Both the position numbers and the translations under genes were made by a program. The notes under the pieces are model-generated. The model did not search any database, was not told the DNA's origin, and saw only the letters and a list, made by a program, of their open reading frames with translations. A stretch of DNA of 64,000 bases from Algoriphagus aestuariicola (GTDB taxonomy: Bacteria; Bacteroidota; Bacteroidia; Cytophagales; Cyclobacteriaceae), in NCBI RefSeq assembly GCF_017254835.1, contig NZ_JAFKCW010000001.1, positions 1,477,063 through 1,541,062 on the forward strand, in the 5' to 3' direction. This document shows, in pieces, positions 54,252-63,696 of the stretch (its first letter is position 1; each line of letters starts with the position of its first letter).

Positions 54252-55835
54252 ATGACCGAAAATCCCAACCAACCCCGAATTATCCGAAAAAAGCCCACTT
54301 TTGACAATCCCACGAGTTTTATGGGGAAAATTCCGCCTCAGGCGGTGGAACTGGAGGAGGCGGTGCTGGGGGCATTGATGCTGGAAAAGGATGCGCTGAC
54401 CAACGTGATCGATATCCTGAAGGTGGAAAGCTTTTACAAGGATTCGCACAAAGTGATTTTCCAGGCTATCCTGGATCTTTTCACTGAAAGCCAGCCCATA
54501 GACTTGCTCACGGTCACTACCCAGTTGCGTAAAAGTGGAACCTTGGAGATCGCTGGAGGCGCTTTTTATGTCACCGAATTGACTTCCAAGGTTGCCTCAG
54601 CCGCCAATATCGAATACCACGCCAGGATCATCACCGAACAATCCATCAAACGTGAGTTGATCCGTATTTCTGGCGAAATCCAAAAAGACGCCTTTGAAGA
54701 TACCACTGACGTTTTTGAGCTTCTGGACAAGATGGAGCAGTCGCTGTTTGAGATTTCGGAAAAAAACATCCGGAAAAACTACTCCGACATGCGCTCGATC
54801 ATGCGGGATGCAATCAAGGAGTTGGAGGAAAAAAAGCACCAAAAAGACGGTCTTACGGGTGTGCCGTCAGGTTTCACGGCGCTGGATCGCGTGACCTCCG
54901 GCTGGCAAAAATCCGATTTGGTCATCATTGCGGCACGTCCCGCGATGGGGAAGACGGCTTTTGTACTCTCTACCCTGAGAAACGCCGCGGTCGATCACAA
55001 CAGGCCAGTGGCAATATTTTCCTTGGAAATGTCCTCCGTGCAGCTGGTCAACCGTCTGATCTCCTCGGAGGCAGAATTGGACTCGGAAAAAATCAAGAAG
55101 GGCTCCCTCGCCGACCACGAATGGGCGCAGCTGGTGCACAAGACGGCCAAGTTGTCCAAAGCACCGCTTTTCGTGGATGACACGCCGGCTTTGTCCATCT
55201 TGGAGCTTCGTGCTAAATGCCGAAAACTGAAAGCCCAGCACGACATCCAAATGGTAGTAATCGACTACCTTCAGCTGATGTCAGGAGATACCAAAGGCGG
55301 AGGGGGAGGAAACCGAGAACAGGAGATTGCGAGTATTTCCCGTGCTCTGAAGAAGATTGCCAAGGAGCTCAGTATCCCGGTTATTGCTCTTTCACAGCTT
55401 TCCCGAGCGGTAGAAACACGGGGTGGAGACAAGCGCCCCCAACTGTCCGACTTGAGAGAATCCGGGGCTATTGAGCAGGATGCGGATATGGTAATGTTCC
55501 TTTATCGTCCTGAATACTATGGGATCACCCAAGATGAAGACAATAATTCTACAGCTGGAGTAGGAGAAGTAATCATCGCCAAACACCGAAATGGCTCACT
55601 GGAGAACGTGAAACTCCGATTTATCGGCAAGTACACCAAGTTTTCAGATTTGGATTCGGGCATCAGCTATGGAGGAAGCCAGTCCCCTGAGGTCGCCTAT
55701 TCACACAAGTTTACCTCTGGCGCTTCTGGCGTTTCCGCTTTTGACAGTGGGCAAACCATCAAGCTGAGCAGCCGGGCAAACGAGGATGATATCGATGATG
55801 TATTCAAAAGCGACAGTGGCCCTGCACCCTTTTGA
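54252..55835 (+). CDS. dnaB: Replicative DNA helicase
   Basis: 527 aa. The start at 54252 (MTENPNQP) is used; a TTG 27 nt upstream is unlikely. N-terminal domain (PPQAVELEEAVLGALMLEKD), then the RecA-like motor with ARPAMGKTAF (Walker A), SLEMSSVQLVNRLISSE, VVIDYLQLMS (Walker B) and LRESGAIEQDADMV. Hexameric helicase that unwinds DNA at the replication fork. TACATTTG at 54240-54247 lies right before the start and may be the -7 element of a nearly leaderless transcript, but its -33 partner is poor. Confidence 0.96.
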   Translation: MTENPNQPRIIRKKPTFDNPTSFMGKIPPQAVELEEAVLGALMLEKDALTNVIDILKVESFYKDSHKVIFQAILDLFTESQPIDLLTVTTQLRKSGTLEIAGGAFYVTELTSKVASAANIEYHARIITEQSIKRELIRISGEIQKDAFEDTTDVFELLDKMEQSLFEISEKNIRKNYSDMRSIMRDAIKELEEKKHQKDGLTGVPSGFTALDRVTSGWQKSDLVIIAARPAMGKTAFVLSTLRNAAVDHNRPVAIFSLEMSSVQLVNRLISSEAELDSEKIKKGSLADHEWAQLVHKTAKLSKAPLFVDDTPALSILELRAKCRKLKAQHDIQMVVIDYLQLMSGDTKGGGGGNREQEIASISRALKKIAKELSIPVIALSQLSRAVETRGGDKRPQLSDLRESGAIEQDADMVMFLYRPEYYGITQDEDNNSTAGVGEVIIAKHRNGSLENVKLRFIGKYTKFSDLDSGISYGGSQSPEVAYSHKFTSGASGVSAFDSGQTIKLSSRANEDDIDDVFKSDSGPAPF

Positions 55836-55922
55836 TTAGCTAGAACTTAGACATGGAATCGGGTTTTAAGATTGCTAATGGAATCTTTATCCGTATAAAT
55901 AAATCCACTTGACTTAGCCGCT

Positions 55923-56921
55923 ATGAGAGGAATTATCCTAAACCGGGAACTCGAACCGAAAATTGAATTAGCCGCTATGCCCGATCCGCAATTGAATGCT
56001 GGCGAGGCATTGGTTCGAATCAAAGCAGCCGCGCTCAATCACCGGGATGAGTGGTGTCGCCAGGGACTTTATCCCAACCTTTCGGATGGGATAGTCCTTG
56101 GCTCCGATGGTGCCGGCATTGTGGAGAAGGTGGCGGATCCGGCAAATTCCAGTTGGATCGGGAAGGAAGTGATCATCAATCCCGCGATGTTTTGGGGGAG
56201 TGACCAGCGTGCGCAATCCAGGGACTTTAAGATTCTGGGTATGCCCAGAAACGGGACTTTGGCAGAATTTATCTCCATACCGGTGGATCGACTCCATGAA
56301 AAACCCGCACATCTTTCTTGGGAGGAAGCGGCAGCCTTGCCATTGGCTGGCCTCACCGCTTATCGTGCCTTAGTATATCAGGGACAAGCGACTGCGGGAG
56401 ATCAAGTGTTGGTGACCGGCATCGGAGGAGGGGTAGCGCAGTTTGCCGCACAATATGCAGTAGCCTTAGGAGCAAAACTTTCAGTCAGCAGCAGCAGTAA
56501 TGCTAAACTTGAAAAAGGAAGGAGCCTAGGAGCGGAGCAGGTCTACAACTACCTCGATCTTAGCTGGGTCGATCTGGCGGTGGATGCTACTGGGGGATTT
56601 GACGTAATCATCGACGGCGCAGCGGGGGATTCGCTCAACCAGCTGATCCACGCCTGTAAACCCGGGGGCAGAATCGTACTTTACGGAGCGACTACGGGAT
56701 TGCCGGGAAAGCTGGAGGCGAGAAAGGTCTATTGGAACCAACTGAAAATCATGGGTTCAACGATGGGTTCAGATCGCGATTTCCAGGAAATGCTCGGCTT
56801 TGTGAAGTCCAAGAACATTCGCCCCGAGATCGATCGAGTTTTTAAATTTGATGAAGCGGCCCAAGCTTTTGACCGGATGAAAGCAGGCGACCAGTTTGGA
56901 AAAATCGTCCTTACCCCTTGA
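55923..56921 (+). CDS. MDR-family quinone oxidoreductase-like dehydrogenase
   Basis: 332 aa. GroES-like N-terminal half (VRIKAAALNHRDEWCRQG, VLGSDGAGIVEKV) and NAD(P)-binding half (VLVTGIGGGVAQFAAQYAVALGAKL, YNYLD, GGRIVLYGATTG). It lacks the usual catalytic Zn Cys/His set and the structural zinc lobe, so it is in the quinone oxidoreductase/QOR group that reduces quinones or enones with NADPH. Its 3' end overlaps the convergent gene at 56911 by 11 nt. Confidence 0.9.
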   Translation: MRGIILNRELEPKIELAAMPDPQLNAGEALVRIKAAALNHRDEWCRQGLYPNLSDGIVLGSDGAGIVEKVADPANSSWIGKEVIINPAMFWGSDQRAQSRDFKILGMPRNGTLAEFISIPVDRLHEKPAHLSWEEAAALPLAGLTAYRALVYQGQATAGDQVLVTGIGGGVAQFAAQYAVALGAKLSVSSSSNAKLEKGRSLGAEQVYNYLDLSWVDLAVDATGGFDVIIDGAAGDSLNQLIHACKPGGRIVLYGATTGLPGKLEARKVYWNQLKIMGSTMGSDRDFQEMLGFVKSKNIRPEIDRVFKFDEAAQAFDRMKAGDQFGKIVLTP

Positions 56922-57402
56922 TCTCCTCATAGGTTTCTGAGAACTCTTTCCTCGCGACGCGATAGATCTCGCTTTTGTCGGTCGGAGCAACCAAAAAATC
57001 CCCGGGCTTGACGACAATGGACTCTTTCCATGGCGCCTGAAACTCCATAATGTCAGTGGCCCCAAATTTCCCCAAGTCTTTTTCCGAGACGTTGTAGGCA
57101 TAGATTTCCCCGACTGGTCGGTAGCAGCCCCAACCATCGCCCAGAGAGTGGAGCAGGATGTATTTTTTCTGGAACGTTTCCGCTTTGATCAAATAGCTTT
57201 CCTTGGCGGAAGTCTGGTTTTCCACCAGCCAATCACCCTTTTGGGCCGTGTTTTTCGTTTCTACTCCATCGCTGGTGAGGGTGACGACATGCAGGCCGGC
57301 CTCGGCTTTTTTGGCGCGGATGAGGCTTTTTTTTCTGAAACGTTTTCCCCGCGCTTCCATCAGGGGCAAAAAGTGGGCAAGCATCTCTGTCTGGGTGATC
57401 AT
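56911..57402 (-). CDS. PGDYG-like hypothetical protein
   Basis: 163 aa, no signal peptide. VVKPGDFLVAPTDKSEIYRVARKEFSETY at the C-terminus recalls the PGDYG motif family, and GDWLVENQTSAKESYLIKAETFQKKY repeats the same GD-(W/F)-LV theme earlier, so the protein may contain two related beta-barrel-like units. No function is known. Convergent overlap (11 nt) with the MDR gene. Confidence 0.6.
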   Translation of the reverse strand: MITQTEMLAHFLPLMEARGKRFRKKSLIRAKKAEAGLHVVTLTSDGVETKNTAQKGDWLVENQTSAKESYLIKAETFQKKYILLHSLGDGWGCYRPVGEIYAYNVSEKDLGKFGATDIMEFQAPWKESIVVKPGDFLVAPTDKSEIYRVARKEFSETYEEIKG

Positions 57403-57497
57403 GGGCAGAATGTTGGTTTTGGTTTTGAGAATTTCAATTTAGGAAAATGACGGTCAATTCAACAAAGGGCAGTCCAAATTCACCATTTTGGTATTCT

Positions 57498-57830
57498 TCA
57501 ATCCAGGTCGTTCTCGAACAGAAAGTTTTGGTAAGCGTTTTTGAGTTCCTTTTGGGCTTTTTGTTCATTCTGTTCGATAGCCAGATCGATCCCTATTTCG
57601 AATGTTTCTTTCGCTTTCTCCAATTGACCCAGCTCGGCATAGAAATGGGCGGATGGGAAGTAGACCGGGAGATAGTCGGAGTGTTTTTCGAGGAGAAAAT
57701 CGAACAGCTTTTGTGCCTCCTGGACATCCTTTTCCCGAAGCTCCAGAGCCAAAGCGTAATAGTTGAAGGGGTTTTCTGGCTCTTCGTCTATAAAGTCCCT
57801 CAGTATGCGAAGTCTGTCCAAATAGCCCAT
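57498..57830 (-). CDS. Small tetratricopeptide-repeat protein
   Basis: 110 aa. Three TPR-like helix pairs (NPFNYYALALELREKDVQEA, YLPVYFPSAHFYAELGQLEKA, ETFEIGIDLAIEQNEQKAQK). Soluble, no signal; a protein-interaction module of unknown partner. Divergent from etfB across about 70 nt. Confidence 0.85.
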   Translation of the reverse strand: MGYLDRLRILRDFIDEEPENPFNYYALALELREKDVQEAQKLFDFLLEKHSDYLPVYFPSAHFYAELGQLEKAKETFEIGIDLAIEQNEQKAQKELKNAYQNFLFENDLD

Positions 57831-57901
57831 GAATAGTTTTTTTAATTAGCTGTAGCCTGTTATTTTCACGCGAAATAAATCTAAAATCTAACTCTAAACC
57901 A

Positions 57902-58639
57902 ATGAAGATTCTTGTTTGTATCACACACGTCCCGGATACTACTTCCAAGATTCAGTTCACTGCCGACAATACCAAGTTTGATACTACAGGAGTCCAGTTT
58001 ATTATCGGTCCGTACGACGATTATGCATTGGCTCGTGCCGTGGAGCTCAGAGATCAAACCGGGGGCACGCTGACCGCGCTCAATGTGGGCGAAGCCGAGA
58101 CTGAGCCAACCCTGAGAAAGTCCCTCGCCATCGGCGCAGATGATGCAATCCGGATAAATTCATTTCCTAAAGACTCTTTTTTTGTAGCAAAACAGATTGC
58201 CCATTACGCTAAGGAAGGCGGGTACGACCTGATCTTGATGGGAAGAGAGTCAATTGACTTCAACGGCGGCATGGTACACGGAATGGTAGGCGAGTTGTTG
58301 GGAATGCCATCCTTTTCGCCGGTCATGAAGCTGGAAGTAGAAGGCTCGACCGTAAAGATGGCCCGGGAGATCGAAGGTGGCAAAGAATATTTGGAAGCCC
58401 AATTGCCATTGATCGCAGGATGCCAGGAGCCGATTGCCGAATGGAAAATCCCCAATATGAGGGGAATCATGTCCGCCCGTACCAAGCCATTGAAAGTGGT
58501 AGAGCCGGTCAGTCAGGAAACCCAAGCAGAAGCTACCCGATTCCAACTACCACCTGCCAAAGGCGCAGTGAAACTCGTGGATAAAGACAATGTATCCGAG
58601 CTGGTGAAATTGCTGAAAAACGAGGCTAAAGTACTTTAA
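57902..58639 (+). CDS. etfB: Electron transfer flavoprotein subunit beta
   Basis: 245 aa. ETF beta landmarks: KILVCITHVPDTTSKI at the start, GPYDDYALARAVELRD, and LILMGRESIDFNGGMVHGMVGELLGMP (AMP-binding region). With EtfA it carries electrons from acyl-CoA dehydrogenases to the respiratory chain. etfA follows after 35 nt. Confidence 0.96.
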   Translation: MKILVCITHVPDTTSKIQFTADNTKFDTTGVQFIIGPYDDYALARAVELRDQTGGTLTALNVGEAETEPTLRKSLAIGADDAIRINSFPKDSFFVAKQIAHYAKEGGYDLILMGRESIDFNGGMVHGMVGELLGMPSFSPVMKLEVEGSTVKMAREIEGGKEYLEAQLPLIAGCQEPIAEWKIPNMRGIMSARTKPLKVVEPVSQETQAEATRFQLPPAKGAVKLVDKDNVSELVKLLKNEAKVL

Positions 58640-58674
58640 TTAATTTTTGATAAATTTCTATAATTCAAGATATT

Positions 58675-59643
58675 ATGTCAGTTTTAGTATATATAGAGCA
58701 TGCGGATGGAAAGGTGAAAAAGACCAGCTTGGAAGCGGTCTCTTTTGCAAGCGCATTGGCGGCTCAGACAGGTGAGGGAGAGGTAGTGGCGATTGCTTTG
58801 GGGACGGTGGATTCCCCCGAGCTAGCGTCAGTTGGAAAAGCCGGAGCTTCCAAGGTTCTGCATGCCGATGATGTGAGACTCAATGACGGAGTGATACAAG
58901 CTCATGCTTCCGCGGTGGCGCAGGCCTTTGCATCTGTAGGGGCTAAGACCCTGGTGTTGGCCAAGTCATCTCTCGGCGACGCAGTTGCAGCCAGGCTTGC
59001 TATTAAATTGAGTGCGGGAATGGTGTCCAACGTGGTGGAACTTCCAAAAACTTCTGGCGGCTACCTGGTGAAACGCAGCATTTACACAGGTAAAGCTTTT
59101 GCCGAATCGGAGATCACTACCGAAAACAAAATTCTGGCAGTAAAGAAAAATGCAGTGGATCTGAAAACTGACGGCGCTGGTGCTTCGGTGGAGAAACTTT
59201 CTGTAGCGCTTTCCGATTCGGATTTTGCCTCAAAAATCACTTCGACCGAAAGAGCCACGGGAGAAGTCCTACTTCCAGAGGCCGATATCGTAGTGTCTGG
59301 AGGAAGAGGAATGAAAGGCCCCGAAAACTGGGGGATGATCGAGGATCTTGCGAGAGTCCTCGGCGCGGCGACAGGTTGCTCCAAGCCCGTGTCGGACATC
59401 GGATGGAGGCCCCATCATGAACACGTAGGTCAAACAGGGGTAAAAGTTGCTCCCAGTTTATATATTGCCATAGGAATTTCAGGAGCTATTCAACATCTTG
59501 CGGGAGTCAATTCTTCAAAATGTATCGTTGTGATTAACAAGGATCCCGAGGCGCCATTTTTCAAAGCGGCTGATTATGGGATAGTTGGAGATGCTTTTGA
59601 AGTGGTACCCAAGCTAACTGAGGCGCTTAAAGCTGAACTTTAA
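58675..59643 (+). CDS. etfA: Electron transfer flavoprotein subunit alpha
   Basis: 322 aa. N-terminal HUP-like domain and the C-terminal FAD-binding domain with VVSGGRGMKGPENWGMIEDL, GCSKPVSDIGWRPHHEHVGQTG, YIAIGISGAIQHLAGVN and VINKDPEAPFFKAADYG, all intact. Partner of EtfB; the pair serves fatty-acid or amino-acid oxidation. The bifunctional-nuclease gene starts 4 nt after its stop. Confidence 0.97.
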   Translation: MSVLVYIEHADGKVKKTSLEAVSFASALAAQTGEGEVVAIALGTVDSPELASVGKAGASKVLHADDVRLNDGVIQAHASAVAQAFASVGAKTLVLAKSSLGDAVAARLAIKLSAGMVSNVVELPKTSGGYLVKRSIYTGKAFAESEITTENKILAVKKNAVDLKTDGAGASVEKLSVALSDSDFASKITSTERATGEVLLPEADIVVSGGRGMKGPENWGMIEDLARVLGAATGCSKPVSDIGWRPHHEHVGQTGVKVAPSLYIAIGISGAIQHLAGVNSSKCIVVINKDPEAPFFKAADYGIVGDAFEVVPKLTEALKAEL

Positions 59644-59647
59644 TTTT

Positions 59648-60247
59648 GTGGAAAAACTCGTAGAACTGGAGATATTGGGACTTTCCTCCAACCACTCCCA
59701 ATCAGGGTCATTTACGCTGGTGATGGGTGAAGTGGAAGGAAGTAGAAGATTACCTATAGTCATTGGAATGTTTGAAGCTCAGGCGATCGCCATAGAGATC
59801 GAAAAGATCATCCCTAACAGGCCGATGACCCATGATTTATTCAAGTCATTTTCCGACAGCTTTAAGTTTGAGATTGAGAAGATCGTGATCTCGGATATGA
59901 AAGAAGGTGTCTTCTATGCCAAGATTCACTGCAAAAACAGCGCGGTCTTGGTGGAGATTGACAGTAGGCCGTCAGATGCGATAGCAATCGCTGTACGTTT
60001 CTCGGCGCCGATATTCTGTGCCGAGAAGGTGATGTCAGAGGCTGCAATTGAATTCACCGAGGAGGAAAAGAAGCTGGAAAGCAGTAAGGAGATCCAGTCT
60101 CCGCCACAAAAGGCAAACCCCAAAAAAGAGGCATCTTTGAAGGATTTTAGTCTGGACAAGCTAAATCAGCTTCTGGAAAAAGCCATCACCAACGAAGATT
60201 ACGAGAGAGCTGCCCGAATCAGGGATGAAATAAACAAGAGGAACTGA
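59648..60247 (+). CDS. Bifunctional nuclease (DUF151) with C-terminal UVR motif
   Basis: 199 aa, GTG start at 59648, 4 nt after etfA. The BFN/DUF151 domain (about 1-130) has LPIVIGMFEAQAIAIEIEKI and VEIDSRPSDAIAIAVRFSAPIF. The C-terminal helix YERAARIRDEINKR is a UvrB/UvrC-type (UVR) motif. BFN proteins have DNase and RNase activity in vitro; the UVR tail suggests contact with repair or Clp-like partners. Location after etfBA is conserved-looking but the link is unexplained. A terminator follows. Confidence 0.88.
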   Translation: MEKLVELEILGLSSNHSQSGSFTLVMGEVEGSRRLPIVIGMFEAQAIAIEIEKIIPNRPMTHDLFKSFSDSFKFEIEKIVISDMKEGVFYAKIHCKNSAVLVEIDSRPSDAIAIAVRFSAPIFCAEKVMSEAAIEFTEEEKKLESSKEIQSPPQKANPKKEASLKDFSLDKLNQLLEKAITNEDYERAARIRDEINKRN

Positions 60248-60256
60248 GAATCTAGG

Positions 60257-60281
60257 GCCCCGATAGTTTCGGGGCTTTTTT
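60257..60281 (+). terminator. Terminator of the etfBA-nuclease operon
   Basis: GCCCCGA (60257-60263) pairs with TCGGGGC (60269-60275) around a TAGTT loop and is followed by TTTTTT. Confidence 0.85.
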
Positions 60282-60330
60282 CTTGTTAGCCTTTCGGCTA
60301 TTTTTAGCGCTTCGTTCCAAATTCCCCCAC

Positions 60331-61614
60331 ATGGATTATTTAAGAGGTGTCCTCGGTCTGGCGATCATCATTTTAGTTGCCTTTATTTTTTCCAATAACC
60401 GAAAGAAGATAGACTGGAGACTCGTTGTCATTGGAATTTCACTGCAGCTGGTTTTTGGATTCCTGATTACCCAAGTTGAGTTTGTCAAAGACGGATTCCA
60501 GTTGCTTTCCCAAGGATTTGTAAAGTTCCTAAGCTTTAGCGAAGCCGGCGCCCGATTCATTTTCGGAGACTTGGCTGGGGATAGTTTTGGTTTCATTTTC
60601 GCCTTTAAGGTTTTGCCCACAATCATCTTTTTTTCAACCGTTTCTGCTGGTCTTTATTACTTGGGAGTATTGCAGAAAATCGTCTATGGAATAGCTTGGG
60701 TGATGGCACGCACGATGAGACTGTCGGGACCGGAGTCGCTTTCCGCAGCGGGAAACATTTTCCTGGGACAAACCGAAGCCCCGCTGTTGGTTCGGCCATT
60801 CATCCCCCAGATGAGCAAGTCGGAATTGATGTGCCTGATGACTGGCGGAATGGCAACGATAGCGGGTGGTGTGTTGGCTGGCTATGTTGCCTTTCTGGGA
60901 GGAGACAGCTTGGAAGAGCAGAGTAAATTTGCCGCGTATCTCCTCGGGGCAAGTATCATGAATGCACCTGCTGCGATCGTACTGTCAAAGATTTTCATTC
61001 CTGAAACTGAAAAGGAAATTAAGCAGGATAAGCTGGAGGTAAATGCGGAAGCAATGGGTGTGAACTTGATCGACGCGATGTCCATTGGCGCCGCTGAGGG
61101 ATTGAAGCTTGCGCTCAACGTCGGGGGGATGCTGTTGGCATTTATCGCCGTGATCGCAGCGATCAACTACGGGTTGAGCGGACTGATCGGTGAATATACA
61201 GGCTTAAATGCCTGGGTTGTCTCTTCAACTGGAGGTCAATTTGAAGGATTTTCTTTGGAATATATTTTTGGGCAGATTTTCCGCGTATTTGCCTGGGTTA
61301 TCGGCGTCGAGTGGGCGGATACGCTACAAGTAGGAAGTCTCTTGGGGCAAAAGACCGTAATCAATGAATTTGTGGCCTATCTGAGCTTGTCCGAAATGAA
61401 GGAGGCGGGAACGTTAAGCGCGAAGTCGATCGTGGTGGCGACGTATGCGCTCTGCGGCTTTTCCAATTTCAGTTCAATAGCGATTCAGCTAGGTGGAATA
61501 TCTATCATCGCTCCAAACCAACAGGCCAACCTAAGCCGACTGGGAATGCGGTCCCTGATGGCAGCTTCTCTGGCCTGCCTGATGACAGCTACAATTGCGG
61601 GGATGCTTTTTTGA
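60331..61614 (+). CDS. Concentrative nucleoside transporter (CNT/NupC family)
   Basis: 427 aa from the start at 60331; an ATG-type start 48 nt upstream would overlap the previous terminator region. About ten hydrophobic segments. CNT landmarks are NIFLGQTEAPLLVRPF (sugar/base contact), MTGGMATIAGGVLAGYV, GASIMNAPAAIV and INEFVAYLSL plus CGFSNFSSIAIQLGG. It imports nucleosides with Na+ or H+. No regulator is adjacent. Confidence 0.94.
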   Translation: MDYLRGVLGLAIIILVAFIFSNNRKKIDWRLVVIGISLQLVFGFLITQVEFVKDGFQLLSQGFVKFLSFSEAGARFIFGDLAGDSFGFIFAFKVLPTIIFFSTVSAGLYYLGVLQKIVYGIAWVMARTMRLSGPESLSAAGNIFLGQTEAPLLVRPFIPQMSKSELMCLMTGGMATIAGGVLAGYVAFLGGDSLEEQSKFAAYLLGASIMNAPAAIVLSKIFIPETEKEIKQDKLEVNAEAMGVNLIDAMSIGAAEGLKLALNVGGMLLAFIAVIAAINYGLSGLIGEYTGLNAWVVSSTGGQFEGFSLEYIFGQIFRVFAWVIGVEWADTLQVGSLLGQKTVINEFVAYLSLSEMKEAGTLSAKSIVVATYALCGFSNFSSIAIQLGGISIIAPNQQANLSRLGMRSLMAASLACLMTATIAGMLF

Positions 61615-61687
61615 GAATAAAGGGTAGAGAAAGAAAATCAAAGCAGTTAAATAATCTTATAGAATAGCGGTAATGGCGGGTTTTGGG

Positions 61688-62005
61688 TCAATTTCTCTTG
61701 ATTTTGGAGATCTTGATATTTTGGAACTTTGGACTGCTGGGACTTGGAAAACCACAGGTATAGCTGGAGGCTAGCACTTTGAAAGATACGCTGACTTCCA
61801 GGCCATCTACTTTGAATTTTTCATCCAAATCTTCCGGCTTGTAGGTTAAGTCTTCTGATACTTGTATCAGCCAACCGCAGCCATCGGCTGCCTCGGACCC
61901 CGTAAATACAACCTGTGCTCTAAGGTCGCTTTCGCTGATGGACTCTGAGCAGGAAGTGAAAAGTAAGCCAATTAATAATAACAATTGGATAGGTTTGGGG
62001 GGCAT
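61688..62005 (-). CDS. Small lipoprotein of unknown function
   Basis: 105 aa from MPPKPIQL at 62005. Lipobox LLFTSC; the mature part starts at this Cys. It contains DGCGWLIQ and SSYTCGFPSPS, so two Cys may form a disulfide. Beta-rich, no recognised family. The 173 nt upstream to the M28 gene hold only the terminator at 62081-62114. Confidence 0.75.
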   Translation of the reverse strand: MPPKPIQLLLLIGLLFTSCSESISESDLRAQVVFTGSEAADGCGWLIQVSEDLTYKPEDLDEKFKVDGLEVSVSFKVLASSYTCGFPSPSSPKFQNIKISKIKRN

Positions 62006-62080
62006 AGACTCACACATTTTGGCTATCTGTCAAACGAAGAAAGGATCTGATGTGCGACATGATTTGCAATATTCACAAAT

Positions 62081-62114
62081 AAAATGCCCGATTTCAGAAC
62101 GAAATCGGGCTTTC
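62081..62114. terminator. Terminator of the second M28 peptidase gene (bidirectional)
   Basis: GCCCGATTTC (62086-62095) and GAAATCGGGC (62101-62110) form a perfect 10-bp stem with a 5-nt loop; A/T-rich tails are on both sides. Confidence 0.8.
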
Positions 62115-62178
62115 TCATTGGTAACAGAGGTTTATTCACTGTCCGGATTCTTGATACTAAAATCTAGATACTCAAGCG

Positions 62179-63639
62179 TCAATTTCCATACAGCGTCTTG
62201 CCGACTTCCTCGTACTTGTCTCCGGCAACCCAAGTTGGTTTTTGGTCCCAATTGGCAATTTTTTCCGCGGAAAGTATGTAGGATTTCCAATAGAGCTTGG
62301 CATAGTCGAGATCAAAACTTTCCACCTCGTCAGCTGCCTTATGGTAGTACTGCTGAATAGTATCGTCAAACGCTGTGAAGCCAAGCGTGAAAGAAGGCGC
62401 TGGGATGCCCTTTCGAGCAAAGTTGACGTTGTCTGAACGGTCGTACAGGCCCTGCTCCGGAGATGGGTCGGCCTTGGCAGTTAGGCCGAAATCAGAAACT
62501 GCTTCCTCGATCAGGAAATCGGCGCTGGTACGGCCCAGTCCAATAACCGTGATGATAGAGGTGTCATTATATCCAGCATTGTCGATGTTCAGGTTGTAGA
62601 TGATTTTGTCCAAGGGCACCAAGGGATTGTTTGCAAAATAGGCGCTGCCCAAGAGTCCTTTTTCTTCCGCTGTCCAAAGCGCGAAAAGGACAGATCGCTT
62701 GGGCGGATTTTCTGTGAAATATTTTGCCGCATTGATGACAGCGACGGTGCCTACCGCATTGTCTCTCGCTCCGTTAAAGATCGAGTCGCCCTCCGCATCC
62801 GGTGTTCCCACACCGACATGGTCATAGTGGGCAGATAGGAGGATATACTCGTTTTTCAGTTGGGGATCGGTCCCTTCAATCCAGGCTACTACATTCTTGC
62901 CTTCTACCGGAGTGTTAACCTTTCCTTCGACACTGACTACAGCGGATTTTAGATTTTCGCCAGTCATCTGGTTTTTGACATCTTCGATCCAGATATAAGG
63001 AAGGTCACTCGCGGCACCTTGTTCCACGCTCATTTGTGCACGGTTGAGAAAGCCGGAAATCATTTGCCAAGGAACAGAGGGGACGTTGAATCGCTCGATC
63101 AACGCAACTGCACCAGCTGCTTCCGCTCTTTTGGATTTATCTCTACCCTCGGAAAAGAGTTGGTTTGGATTTAGCTTGTTTGGCGCGCCGACGTTGGTGA
63201 TCGCGATCTTTCCCTTCAAGTCTTTTCCCGCAAAGTCTTCTTCGGATCCAAATCCCAAATCGACGATTTCATAGGTACCAGAGAAAGACTTTCCGTCCAG
63301 TACTAGCAAGTTTTTCCCCTGGGAAAATTCGGTTCCCCCAATGGAAATGGTTCCGGATTTTGGCGGGGATGAAAGGCGGAAGGGAATATTTTGGTAATAA
63401 CCATCCGCTCCTTCGAGCGTTTTTGCACCGGCCTTTTTGAGTTGCTCGGCGATAAAGGTATACGCCAGCTTCATTTCTGGACGGGCTGGGTCGCGACCTT
63501 TCAGTTCGTCCGACGCCAAATAGGTGAATTCAGAGATTGCGTCTTTTTCGTCAAAGAGTCTTTCGACTTCGTTTTTTTGGGAAAATGCCAAGGTGCCCGA
63601 GAAGAGCACTAGACCCAAAGGCAAAACCAATTTTTTCAT
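62179..63639 (-). CDS. Secreted M28 peptidase with PA-like insert
   Basis: 486 aa with a Sec signal (1-20, AFSQ). A protease-associated-like region (about 110-230, YEIVDLGFGSEEDFAGKDLKGKIAI) precedes the M28 core: LSAHYDHVGVG (His/Asp), NGARDNAVGT (bridging Asp), LWTAEEKGLLGSAYF (Glu pair), NLNIDNAGYND (Asp) and QYYHKAADE (His). It is a zinc aminopeptidase of the periplasm and, unlike the M28 enzyme at 40476-41822, has no FN3-like tail. Confidence 0.92.
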   Translation of the reverse strand: MKKLVLPLGLVLFSGTLAFSQKNEVERLFDEKDAISEFTYLASDELKGRDPARPEMKLAYTFIAEQLKKAGAKTLEGADGYYQNIPFRLSSPPKSGTISIGGTEFSQGKNLLVLDGKSFSGTYEIVDLGFGSEEDFAGKDLKGKIAITNVGAPNKLNPNQLFSEGRDKSKRAEAAGAVALIERFNVPSVPWQMISGFLNRAQMSVEQGAASDLPYIWIEDVKNQMTGENLKSAVVSVEGKVNTPVEGKNVVAWIEGTDPQLKNEYILLSAHYDHVGVGTPDAEGDSIFNGARDNAVGTVAVINAAKYFTENPPKRSVLFALWTAEEKGLLGSAYFANNPLVPLDKIIYNLNIDNAGYNDTSIITVIGLGRTSADFLIEEAVSDFGLTAKADPSPEQGLYDRSDNVNFARKGIPAPSFTLGFTAFDDTIQQYYHKAADEVESFDLDYAKLYWKSYILSAEKIANWDQKPTWVAGDKYEEVGKTLYGN

Positions 63640-63696
63640 AGGGTAACTGTTAGAAGGTGAAAATTAGCCGAAATTCTGGATTTAGGCTTTCCACTG

